The notes beneath the pieces are model-generated. The model had not been told where the DNA came from. It was given only the letters and a program-made list of their open reading frames with translations, and ran no database searches. From Eutreptiella sp. 'Long Island Sound 2002' (lineage: Eukaryota; Euglenozoa; Euglenophyceae; Eutreptiales; Eutreptiaceae): DNA of 64,000 bases. Of the stretch, positions 48,835 through 58,621 are shown piece by piece; within the stretch, counting starts at the first letter, position 1, and each line of letters starts with the position of its first letter. The DNA is taken from positions 39,433,806 through 39,497,805 of the forward strand of contig OZ038392.1 of NCBI GenBank assembly GCA_964036045.1, in the 5' to 3' direction. The translations under genes and the position numbers were made by a program.

Positions 48835-50034
48835 ATGAGTTGGCAACTCGCTGATGATGTGTGGCGATACGTCTCAGACTATTTGCAGTCTGCTACCCTC
48901 AGCCATGTATGTCGCAGGATGTGGCGTCTCCTGCATTGGCGCCACCTCTCCTGCGTGGCCGGTTGCACCGCTTTTGCCCCGATGCTGGGCCGTTTGAAAG
49001 GGAATATAGCGATTCATACACTTGTGATCAAATGTCCCGACTTAGACATGCGCGGTATCCAAAGACTTGCCATTCTGAAGGATGTGCCGCTACTCAGCAC
49101 CCTCACGCTGGATCTCAATTCTCTTGGAAAGGGGCACGGAGTGGAGGATAGTGGCATGGGGGCACTTGCTGCATTGAAAACCGCGCCCTTGCTCTCTGAT
49201 CTCACTCTGTGCCTGCAGGGGACTGGCTTAGGGGATGGTGGCGCACAGACACTCGCTGCCCTGAAGGATGCACCCTCACTCACAGCCCTTGACTTGAGGC
49301 TTTGCAGCAACAAAGTGGGCAATTACGGTGCACAAGCGCTTGCTGGCCTGGCAGACGCCCGAAGACTAAGGACCCTAGCATTGGATTTGACAGCCAACTT
49401 CGGGGTTGGGGCCTGTGGTGCCCAGGCGCTCGCCATGCTCAAGAACGCAGCCACACTGACATCGCTGGACTTGAACCTAAGCCGCAGCAAAGTGGGAGAC
49501 AGTGGGGCACAGGCATTGGCAGCGCTGAAGGATGCACCATCGTTGACGGCCCTGGACCTGGGCCTCCGGCAGGCAGGATTGACACACCTCGGGGGCCAGG
49601 CACTTGCAGCGTTGAAGGATGCACCTGCTTTGCGAGCCTTGGCCCTGGATTTGTGGTACAATGAGATTCCGGACAGCGCTGCCCGCGCGCTCGGGACGTT
49701 ATCAGAAGCACCGGCCCTGACAGCCCTCAGACTGAACCTGGGGTTGAACCGGGTGGGGGATGGCGGTGCACAGGCACTGGCTGTGTTGAAGGATGCACCA
49801 TTACTGATGGCCATTAATATCAACCTCCGGGACAATTATGTTGGAGACAGCGGTGCTCGGGCGCTCTTGGCACTGAAGGATGCACCTGCGCTGACCGCAC
49901 TCACTCTGAGTGTATGGCAAAACTACCGGATCACAAACAGCGGTGAAGAAGCCCTTGTGGCCTTGGCGGATACAACATCCTTGAAAGCCCTCAAGCTTAC
50001 ACTTCCTAATGGGCAGGAGCTGCATTGCCGGTAG
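48835..50034 (+). CDS. F-box-like leucine-rich-repeat protein (399 aa)
   Basis: This is an intact single-exon ORF. Residues 1-35 ('LADDVWRYVSDYL', then 'LSHVCRRMWRLLHW') resemble an F-box, which in the family docks a SKP1-type adaptor. From about residue 65 there are ten to eleven repeats of 29-31 residues with the pattern L-A-x-L-K-D-A-P-x-L-x-x-L-x-L-x-L followed by G-D-x-G-A-x-A. This is ribonuclease-inhibitor-type LRR, giving a curved substrate-binding solenoid. There is no signal peptide or membrane segment, so it is likely cytosolic or nuclear. The inferred role is substrate recognition for a ubiquitin ligase. The repeats are similar at DNA level, so copy number could vary between strains. 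It ends in TAG. The start is the first ATG after an in-frame stop. Confidence 0.85.
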   Translation: MSWQLADDVWRYVSDYLQSATLSHVCRRMWRLLHWRHLSCVAGCTAFAPMLGRLKGNIAIHTLVIKCPDLDMRGIQRLAILKDVPLLSTLTLDLNSLGKGHGVEDSGMGALAALKTAPLLSDLTLCLQGTGLGDGGAQTLAALKDAPSLTALDLRLCSNKVGNYGAQALAGLADARRLRTLALDLTANFGVGACGAQALAMLKNAATLTSLDLNLSRSKVGDSGAQALAALKDAPSLTALDLGLRQAGLTHLGGQALAALKDAPALRALALDLWYNEIPDSAARALGTLSEAPALTALRLNLGLNRVGDGGAQALAVLKDAPLLMAININLRDNYVGDSGARALLALKDAPALTALTLSVWQNYRITNSGEEALVALADTTSLKALKLTLPNGQELHCR

Positions 50035-52790
50035 GAGAGCTGCTTAGATGTTTCCGTGCACTCTACGGTTGGGGTCAACTGTGCACAGCCCTGCTTTCAG
50101 GCGCAGTCTTTGCAAAACGTACAACCTCCGCCTTGTGTGCCCCACTCCCAATACAGCGCACCCCCGTGCAATGCGCTGTGTGTATCCCATCCTTGCCATC
50201 AAATGAAAGCTCCTGTTTGCCCCCCAACCCCCCATGCACAGCCTCGCTACCGCCTGAAGAACCACCTTGTGTAAAGCTCACGCATGACCCGAATTATATT
50301 CAAGACCGCTCCGTTTACAGCCCCTGTCCCCTGTGTAAAGATGTGGAGGAGGGAAACCTTTGTATAGCCCCCCGGTATGTACACCTCCCCCCGCCCCATT
50401 CTCGTCGCCCGCGGGCCCTGCTGGCTTGGGGCCCTGGATGCACATGCCAAGGCAATTTTACAAGGTCCTGCCAATTTGCGAGTCAGGGATTTGTTTCGTT
50501 TATTTCGTCGGGGGCCCATCTGTGGTGTTGGGCCCAGCCGCAGTTGCACGGATTGCAACACCCAGAGACTGTGCATGGGCCTCTGACAATTTGCTTATTT
50601 GCTCGATTTCAAAGGAAGCTGTAGGGTGCTGCACGGCTCCTTTCTCGTCCTGCGTTTGTGCAGGTTATCTGCCTTATCAGCCATTGCCACCAGGGTTTAA
50701 TTGACCCCAAAAGCTGGGCTGGCATTGGTGCACTGGATGCTATGATAGCTCTGTGCGGGCTTGGCTGCAACAGTGCTGACCTATCTGTGGCTGCAGCTTA
50801 ATTGCCCCCTGTTCTCCCTGATTTTACCTCACTTTCCCCTGTTTTCATTGAAGATTCCCTTTTCCTTTATCGGATGCCTAGCCTGCCATCGTTGGACTTC
50901 AGGTACAATGAGAGGGAGGGCCAAATTTCTGGAGCCTAGCTATTGGGCAATATACAAACCAACACAAGGATCATCTCACCGCAAACTGTTCTGCTTATTC
51001 AGGATGACGCGTTATGCACAGCCTGTGTGCTGTGTGCACGGTTTCGCCTTTGTGTAACCCCCCCCCCCCAGTCTTGACCGACCCCCGCCACTGCAACGAC
51101 CCCCACAAATACAACGACCCCTTCTAGTCGCTGGGGCATGCCAACACAATAAACCGACCCATTCTCAGACCTGTCCCCGACGACACTTGAACAGGTGGAC
51201 ACTGTCAGTTTCCTGGAACAATTAAATTCCAGGACCATACTGTGAGCTCCAATCATCTCGAATCACCTCGAAGAGAGGTTGTCAAATCAAGCGCAGGCGC
51301 AGGCACCATATACCCCCCTGTTTGGGGTCATCCGCGTAGCATACCCCAATGGGTGATATCGGATGTCTACCCCCTTGTAAAATCATCATGGGAGACAAGG
51401 CATGTGGGATGATGAAGCTGAAGATGAGGAATTGGATGAAGTCCGATGATTGAAGGTGAGGTCTTGGATGAAGTTCGATGATGGTCTTTGTAAGTTATGA
51501 TGGATATGTATGATAGAAATCAGTGTCTGACAGCAGAGGCGTGGCCGCAAGGCATACCCTGGTGGTTGTTGATACCTGTACTGGGAAATTGGGGACCGTT
51601 TTGTCAAACACCCCGAGCAGATCAGCACCTCAAACTAGTATGGACCGTGGCATAGCCATGATTACGCTTCCTGCAAGGAGCCACTTTCAAGAGTGGCGGA
51701 GGACCACAAAGACTAAATGGTCCCCCAATGCATTTATGACCCCCCCCCCCCCGAGGCCTTGTGCCAACCCCCCCCCCCCTGGTACCCGGGTGCTACTTTT
51801 TTGGGAGGGGGGTGGGTGGGTTTAGCGGCACCCAAAATTTTTCGAAAAATGTATTTTTTCCGATATCCTTCTGTTGCCTCGGGGATGTGTTTGGGTGGTC
51901 ATTTGTCGACAATACAGGTACTCGACACGCAAGCACCCATGGAGACCCATGTAGACGCTCGGCGGATGTAGCCTGGGCCATGGGCGCTCCAAAAGCCCCA
52001 AAATTGCGGTTGTTTAGGCTGTTCAGTGGCACCCAAGCCGGCAAGGGTTGAGAAGCCCCTTCCGATTTTGTCCCTGCGCTGGGCGCTGGGGACCCCCAAA
52101 GCAGCAGGGGTTATGTAGCCACTTGGCCCATATGTGGGCCCCCGAGACGCCAGGGGTTAAGTAGCCACTTCTGATTTTGTTCGTTGAGAGGGAAGTGGCG
52201 TCCAAACCGAGGGGTCGCCACCCCTCGTGTGCAGCACCAATTAGGCCCTCCCAGTGGTGCTTATTGGTCTCCAAAAGCTGTGTTTTGGACCTGTTTGCAC
52301 CATGGTGGGCAAAACTTCGTTGCCTTCCTGCGGCCAGTGTGCGTTGATCCGGCACCAGCCATCACTCGTCTCTCTTTGAGGTACCTTGGCGAAGGCAATA
52401 GACTTTGAAAAGATACCCCTGTTGTTGGCACCCCTCCCCCCTTCATAGGTATTGGCATAAATCCTTCCACCCACCCCCTTGAAGGGGGTGCCACCTGAAT
52501 ACAGGGCTCCGAAATTCATCAGGTAGACAACTTCGTTAAGGCCCTCATATTACTACGTGCCTGTTTCCTTCGTAAATGCACGTGCTTGCTGCTTGCTGAC
52601 CAGCTACTTTTGGGGTTACTGCCTGTTTACATGGCAGGGCTGTCAGTAAGAATCATACCAGTCGAGGGGTGGGGATGAGGATGGGTTGGGTGGCGGGTTT
52701 GGCTGCCCATGGACATGTCCACGGTCTGGCGCCCACGGTGTCCCATATTGCGCTGTGTTTTTGGCAGTGTTTCTCATGTTGTGTTCTCCC
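50035..52790. other. Intergenic stretch, no supported gene
   Basis: ORFs here (for example 50025-50624 from a TTG) have Pro/Cys-rich shadow composition and no domain. It contains poly-C tracts near 51058 and 51739-51780. Three imperfect copies of a 'CAGGGGTTAAGTAGCCACTT'-type unit occur between about 52030 and 52180. Confidence 0.5.
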
Positions 52791-53600
52791 ATTTCAGAAA
52801 CCCCCAGGCCTGGAAAATGGTTTGGCCTTTGTCCCCCTCATGGGGCATGGGCCATCGTGGGGCATGCAAGAATTCTGGTGCCTGTCGCAAACAGTGTTTG
52901 CAGGAAGGCAAACAGCACAAGCGTGCTTTGCTGCTGCAACTGCTGCTGCAACTGCTGCTGCATTTGCTGCTGCGACTGCTGCTGCATTGACTGCCACTGC
53001 GCGTTGCTGGCCTCCTTGCAAGTGCTGTGCAGCATGACTCTTAGCCATCTCCGGTCCATAATGCAGCCAAGCATACACAGTTGCCAAGAAACAGCCCCAC
53101 CCCCCCCCACACCCTGAGTGCAAGGCCCATTGCAGCCGACCTAACACACATTTCAGTGTTTTCTTGGTGTACCAACACGTTCCCAACTGCAACCCAACCA
53201 ATTCTATACTTGCCAAAAATTGTCCTGTACTGGCCAACTCATACTTGGACCCATCCAACTGCATTCCCATCCTTATGGTCGAGTTCAGCACAAACTCGTT
53301 GCTGAGCATCCATCCAATGTTTCAAACAACTCCAGCGGGGTGTCAGTTTGTGCCTCCATCTACCATACTTTTTGTCCCACCACCAATATGTCGTCCATGC
53401 ACTGGACAACTACTGGCAAAACCTTCCATGCCATTCATGGCCAACAATCGTTGTGCAATCACTGGACTTGAGATCAGGGGGCAACCTGCAGGACCAAAGC
53501 AAGTTTGAAAAGTCCAACTTAGTGAACCACAGGTGCTGCCCCTTGAGGTATGCCAAATCTGTTACTGCACAAAGCTGGTCAGTGTAGGCAACTGCACACC
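52790..53600 (-). pseudogene. Decayed reverse transcriptase fragment
   Basis: On the minus strand, 'LWFTKLDFSNLLWSCRLP' (around 53540-53480) is RT motif A with Asp at 53512-53514. 'VQCMDDILVVG' carries motif C with M-D-D at 53390-53398. 'CVLGRLQWAL' and 'FLATVYAWLHYGPEMAKS' (about 53160-52990) resemble the RT connection region. The three blocks lie in different frames and stops occur between them, so it is a relic. The 'KLDFSN-x2-WS-x-RLP' type is unlike the chromoviruses in this window and may come from a DIRS-like or other gypsy-related element. Confidence 0.65.
52928..52987. repeat. Imperfect CTG/CAG triplet tract
   Basis: About twenty triplets, mostly CTG with CAA/TTG interruptions, inside the RT relic region. 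Confidence 0.85.
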
Positions 53601-54778
53601 ATTGTTCACCAATACCATATTGGCTATCGCACTACACTTTTCTGCTGAGTTGGGCTGCACCCATACAACGAACCGATGCATGTCCTGCCGCCCACATGCC
53701 ACAGTGCATCCACCACCAACAGTTTACGGGGCTGAAGCAGCTGCGTGTCACCTTGTGTATCAAGCGGCATATTTTACTTGCGGCGCCTCTGAAGCCTTCC
53801 GCATGAGTCTGCCTCTGCATTACAGAGACCCCTTTCTAGCCAGCAGGCAGGAGTCGCCCATGGGGAGGGCATGAAACACGTCACCGAGCTAACCCACAGT
53901 CTCATGCCTCCTCTCTTCGAGGAAGGCAGGTAGGTAACAGGGAACGATAATGTATTGTCTCAGACCATGTGTCTGAAGCCCAAATAATCTCGAATACTTG
54001 TCGATGGTTTCGGACAGATCGAAAAAGAAAATCAAGCGGCATACATTTACTTCTTTTGTATGGTTTGCTCCCCCAAAGCCCCTGGGGCATTCTGACTTAC
54101 CACCCGTTTAAGCAGTCAGCCTGGAGGCATGAGGGCTGCATTAGATGCAACCAAGGCCTGGCGCGGCAGCTACGTAACCCTCTGCCAAGGCAGGTTCTCG
54201 CTAAGGTTGTGGTGGTGGCTGTTCGTCGCCCAGCGTGTGCCGGCGGGAACTCCATGGGAAGGGCGCAAGGGAGCGACGAGCCAAGGGCGGGGTTGGCAGG
54301 GGTCGTGGGCAGGTGCTGGTTGCGCTGTGTGTCGAGTGTGGTGGTGTGGTACCGGGCTTGACCGGGTCCATAGCTGTGCCGTCCCTTGCCCATACCCGTT
54401 CTCACGGGCAAGGGATAAGCTTAGTGGCTGGTTGATACTATACCCAGTAGGTGGGTGGGTTTGTTTCCGTCACACACGTCTTTGTAGACAAACAATGGCA
54501 TGCGGAGAAGGGCCGAAGGAGCCCTTCCACACCTTGTCTGACCACTCTAGGAGGCGACAACTGCAACAGTCACCCCCCGCCCCTTGAACCCCCCCCCCTG
54601 GGGGAGGAGACCGTTTTGCCAGGCAATATCTATTGCGGTGGTTTGTGTTCCCCCATCTGTCACACACACGTTCTAGCATTGCTTTCCCAGTACTTCAAAT
54701 CAGTCACGTGTGGGTATTCTGTGGGTCCTTTCTCCGAAGGCGGTGTAAAGGGTGTTGTGTCCCTTTTTCAGACCCAAG

Positions 54779-54915
54779 ATGTTTTCCCCCGGTGACCGTG
54801 CATGGTACCGCTCAAGCACACTTGGTGCACATGTATTGGCCACTGTTGTGGGGCCTTCACCAAATGGGCCACAACAGTTCAAAGTGTGCTATTCTTGTAC
54901 CCAGCAATTCTTAAG
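54779..54915 (+). CDS. SH3/Tudor-like module fragment A
   Basis: It starts at an ATG 8 bases after a pyrimidine-rich CAG and reads 'MFSPGDRAWYRSSTLGAHVL' followed by 'ATVVGPSPNGPQQF'. The pattern G-D-R-x-W-Y-R-S ... A-T-V-V-G-P-S resembles a small beta-barrel (Tudor/SH3-like) module that I have seen repeated in algal hypothetical proteins; that is memory, not a search. It could be one exon of a split gene or a relic. The open frame continues to 55027 without further similarity. Confidence 0.35.
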
Positions 54916-55215
54916 CGCAGTGTGTGTGCAGTGCGCGCGCAGTGCAACTATTTGGGTGTTTGGCCGTAGTAGAAACCCATACTTTGTGGTACTTTGGGCA
55001 TCATTGTTGTTTGGTAGTAGGTTTTGATGCATTGGGGATATGGCGTTTTTGGATGTTCAGCCTGTTTCACCCAGTTCTACCTTTTTGCACACATTTTTTA
55101 CCCATTTCCACCACATCTACTCTTTTTCTCGGTTGATTCATATGGTGATACACTTTCAGGGTGCCTGCTACAGCACATCATACTTCCCTCCTCATTTCTC
55201 AGGCCCACTTTCTCC

Positions 55216-55395
55216 ATGGATCTCAGTATTGGGGATAGGGTGTTCTACACCCGCTCCAATGGCCTGCGACCTCCTACCACGGTGGTTGGGATGGCTTAAG
55301 ACGGACTCCTCCACTTGGAATGGGTCAGCCAAAATGTTGGAAAGGCCAAATCACCCCTCCCAGTTTCACCAAGCAATCCCCTGGCAAGGAGCTAG
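55216..55395 (+). pseudogene. SH3/Tudor-like module fragment B with in-frame stop
   Basis: It begins 'MDLSIGDRVFYTRSNGLRPP' then 'TTVVGMA', hits TAA at 55297-55299, and continues in the same frame as 'DGLLHLEWVSQNVGKAK' to a TAG at 55393-55395. Similarity across the TAA suggests a single-codon nonsense change. It follows a CTCAG like fragment A, again hinting at an old exon. Confidence 0.35.
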
Positions 55396-55911
55396 GTTCA
55401 GGGATCTGGGGCTCTGGGGGCTGCCAAACTCAGCATGGCCAGTGATCCCATGTGCGTATTGACCCCGCAGATCCATGCTGGTGTCCCTCCCTAATGCGGC
55501 CCCCTTCCCCCTCTCCCCAAATACCCCACCACAACGTCATACAACCCAGAGGCACACAGTCACCGAACAAACCTAAGTGCCACAGACCGGGAGCAATTCT
55601 TAAACCTCCTCCATGTGTATGAATCATCCCACCCCCCCCGCTCCCTGCCTGCTCGCCCTCTTGCACCACCTTCCAAAATGCCATGCTTTGGATGTCAGCC
55701 TGTAGTTAGCGTGGTGCACACTGAATGCAGCTGTGTTCATGGTGCACACAGCAGTGTTCTGAAGTCACTCATGAATTGTTGCAGTTGGAAACAATTTTCC
55801 AGTGAAGATGCCATGGGAATGCCTATGAGGCCTGCGGGTGCCGGGGGGAGGGCTGAACACGGGGGCAGTAGCTACGATGTTGAGCAGTGGGACTGACTCC
55901 TTAACCCACAA

Positions 55912-55947
55912 AACCCTTCTTCTCTTCTCTTCTCTTCTTCTCTTCCG
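55912..55947. repeat. CTTCT-rich microsatellite
   Basis: Tandem CTTCT/TCTTC units. Confidence 0.8.
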
Positions 55948-56104
55948 ACTCTGAGACATACAACCACGGCACAGAGGCCGCGCAAAACGCATGACACCGG
56001 ACACCCGTTGTACTGTAAGGCAACCAACCTTAATGGAACAGCCCCCCTCCCCCCCCTTTTAGTGAAGCTCCGCCCACGCCCTTGTTTTCCTCTGCTGCAG
56101 GCCA

Positions 56105-56890
56105 ATGTCTGCCCAATCCTCGGCCGAGGCTCCCACCGCGGCCTCACTACTGCCCTGCGACCCTGTGCCACTCCCCAAACCGATATGTGCACCTCCTGGG
56201 GTCTGGCTGGGGGCAGCTCTCGCTTTCGTGCTCACGGGCTGCGCCCTGCTGCCTGCAGGAAGCCCGGCGTCCTTTTTCGCGAGGTCCCAAGCCCCTACTC
56301 AGCCTGTTCCCCGGACCCAGCAGCCGACAATCAGGGCGGTCCCTTTTAGTTCAGCTACACGCGCCGCTGCTGCTGCGCACGCAACCCCCACAGCTGCGCG
56401 CGCGCCTCCCAATATCCCAGACTCCTCCACCGCGACTGCGACGGGGCCTCCACCCGGCCCTCACCCCACCCGCAGCCCTGATGTGGCCATGCAAGCGACC
56501 ATTTCCGGCCTTCTGGGGCTGCTGCTTGGGGCTGGCGCAGTGCACGCCCTGACGCTCTGGCGGCGGCGCACGCGGCGGTCCGCAGTCGACCGCGAGCCGC
56601 TTGTCGCGTGCGCCTCCAACGCCACCCCCGGCGTGTGGTCCGCGCAGGACGTCGTGCGGGCGGTGGTGCGGCGGTTTGCTCCGGGGGCCGCGGCGCTGGT
56701 GCTCAGTGCCAGCCCCATGGCGGCCGAGGCGGGGGCCATGTTCGGGCCGCAGGGGCCGCCCGAAGGCACGTACGTCAGCTCCATGAGCATGTCGTTTAGT
56801 CCGAAGGCATACAGCGGCCGCTGGTACGAGATTGCCAGCCAGAAGGAGGGCTTTGCCGGCGAGGGGCAGCAGGACTGCCACTGTACTCAG
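56105..56890 (+). CDS. LCNP: Chloroplast lumenal lipocalin, exon 1
   Basis: It encodes 262 residues: a long targeting region, then the lipocalin start with G238-R-W (G-x-W motif, 'YSGRWYEIASQKEGFAG') and the Cys-rich 'DCHCTQ' typical of plant LCNP/CHL. Two hydrophobic segments occur at about 33-52 and 128-147. A twin Arg at about 189-190 is followed by 'FAPGAAALVLSASPMAAEA', which looks like a Tat-type thylakoid transfer signal with A-x-A cleavage. The exon ends at CAG/GTGCTT (56890/56891), phase 0; reading on to 57010 would be intron. The true start is uncertain: a later Met ('MQATISGLL') could begin the transit peptide, and a splice-acceptor-like sequence precedes 56101. Plant LCNP is a lumen protein protecting thylakoid lipids and needed for slowly reversible photoprotective quenching. 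Confidence 0.85.
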
Positions 56891-58330
56891 GTGCTTGCGG
56901 GGTGGCCCGGGCAAGACGTGAGGGTCCGGGCGGTGTCATTTTCTGACCCGCGGGTAACTGGCAGCAGCTGTCGGCGAGTTGTTTGTTCGCCATCAGTTGC
57001 CAGTGGTTAGCGCTTGCAGTCGGCATCAATTGCTGGCGTGGACCGCTGTCCCCCGGCCGGCAACCGTCAAAACCCAGCCGCAAAGTCTCGAACCGTCGAA
57101 CTTGAAACTTGCACCTTCGAATCTGAACAAAAACCTGCATTCAGCACAGTTCACCCCAAGCCCTGCACGAGGGCCCCAGAGCTGAGGTTTGGCAGGTGGG
57201 TCGGCCGCTTTCTCCGGTCGTTGTGGGCAACACAGGACTCCGGTCTTGGCTAACTCCTCGTCGTCCGGCCCCATGCGATGCACCCCAGGCTTCGAGGAGG
57301 GCAGCAGGGGCATGCGGGCAGCGCGGGGTCAGTGAGCATCACGGAGAGGGACCCCCGCTTCCCCAGTATCGTCTCTTTGGTAGCACGTCGGTCGAAGCTC
57401 TGGCGGTGCTCTCTCTGCTTGCACGGTCAGCACTCTGGCGGTGCTCCAGTACACTCTCAGTACCTCAGTCAGTCTTGCAACGGCTTTGTCCTGCAGCTGC
57501 GCAGACTTGTGCAGCGTTGCCACTGCAGTGTCCATGTAGCGATGTGCCGCTTGCAGCTGCCTCATCTTGCAGCCGCGCAGTGATGTACTCACCTTGCATC
57601 CTTGCCCCCCCCCCGCCCCGACCTCACCTCCTCCTTGACAGTAACAAACACAACGTACCGTGGCCCAGCATGCACACGCACAGCACACCGACTGGCACTG
57701 GCCGTCCACCACAGCACGCACGACGGCGGTGTTTGCGCCAGCCACCCACCCACCTGCGAAAGGCTATGTAACCCGCGCCATATGGGCGTCTCCAAGAGCA
57801 CTAAAGAGTACGGTGGCTCTTTTACCCTTGACGTCTTTGGGTCTTCAAAAGTGGAGAGGAGTAATGTGGCTACATGAAGCATTATCAAGGGGGAGAGGGA
57901 AAACCAAAAATAGTACATCCAGGGGCCCTTGACAACCCCGTTTGCTTGAATATTTTGTACCGTGTTGCTGAGGCCCCCAAACGCCCCCCCCCCCCCTGGG
58001 TATCTAAGCAATAACCTGATACAGTGACAGTATAGAGTAACAGCATAGAGTACCAGTATAGAGTGGCACTCCATACTATTATTCCATACTGCCACTCTCC
58101 AGCACTTGCAGCGCTCTGTTGGAACGCAGCTCTTCTCAGATGCGCATTCAGCAGCCCACATGCTGCACTGCTCAGCACTGACTGCCAACAGTTCAGAGGG
58201 TACAGAAGACAAAGCTTCTTTATGAACCAACCCCCTAACCCTCGTTGGGCATTCTACCTTCGCGCCCATGTGCACCAAATTGGGACATAGGAAGGGGATG
58301 CCGTCCGGTCACGCACACGTGGTGTCTCAG
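56891..58330 (+). other. Intron 1 of the lipocalin gene (1,440 bp)
   Basis: GT at 56891, AG at 58329-58330. It joins Q to G-V-Y in phase 0. It holds C-rich tracts (57605, 57985) and no supported gene; several 60-230-residue open frames here are chance frames. Confidence 0.85.
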
Positions 58331-58621
58331 GGTGTGTACAAGCTTAACCCCAAGAAACGCAGACTGGTTGCTGACACCTTCTGCGTCCACGGTGGCCCGG
58401 AGGGGAACGTTACCGGCATCCGCGGCAACGTGACGTGCCTTGCTGACTCGGAGCTCGCGGCGCGCGAGACCAAGCTCGAGATGGAGCAGATGATCCTCGA
58501 GAAGTGCACCCTGAAGTTCCCGGCCGTGCCGATCATCCCTGGCCTCCCTTACGACGTCATTCAGACGGACTACACAGACTACGCCCTGGTGTCGGGCTCC
58601 AACGACCGCTCTTTTGTCCAG
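58331..58621 (+). CDS. LCNP: Chloroplast lumenal lipocalin, exon 2
   Basis: It encodes 97 residues of the lipocalin barrel from 'GVYKLNPKKRRLVADTFCVH' through 'GIRGNVTC' and 'IQTDYTDYALVSGSNDRSFVQ'. The conserved Cys pair and the '-DYxDYALVSG-' strand match plant chloroplast lipocalins (from memory of Arabidopsis LCNP). Splice sites: CTCAG/GGT at 58330/58331 and CAG/GTACGC at 58621/58622. Both junctions are phase 0, so exons 1-3 join in one frame. Confidence 0.92.

Larger units (their letters stand above)
53830..56100. other. Intergenic stretch with two SH3/Tudor-like module fragments
   Basis: Apart from the two fragments listed separately and a CT-rich tract (55912-55947), no gene is seen. 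The last 60 bases end in a pyrimidine-rich run plus CTGCAG at 56100, a possible splice acceptor for an exon continuing into the lipocalin reading frame. Confidence 0.45.

Noticed and set aside
50025-50624. 199-aa ORF after the LRR gene
   Set aside because: Starts at TTG, Cys/Pro-rich shadow composition, no domain.
52838-53110. Poly-Gln protein from the CTG/CAG tract on the minus strand
   Set aside because: The tract lies in the decayed RT region and the frame has no other protein-like feature.
56891-57010. Extension of lipocalin exon 1 to the stop at 57010
   Set aside because: Homology stops exactly at a CAG/GT junction and resumes at 58331 in phase; the extension is intron.
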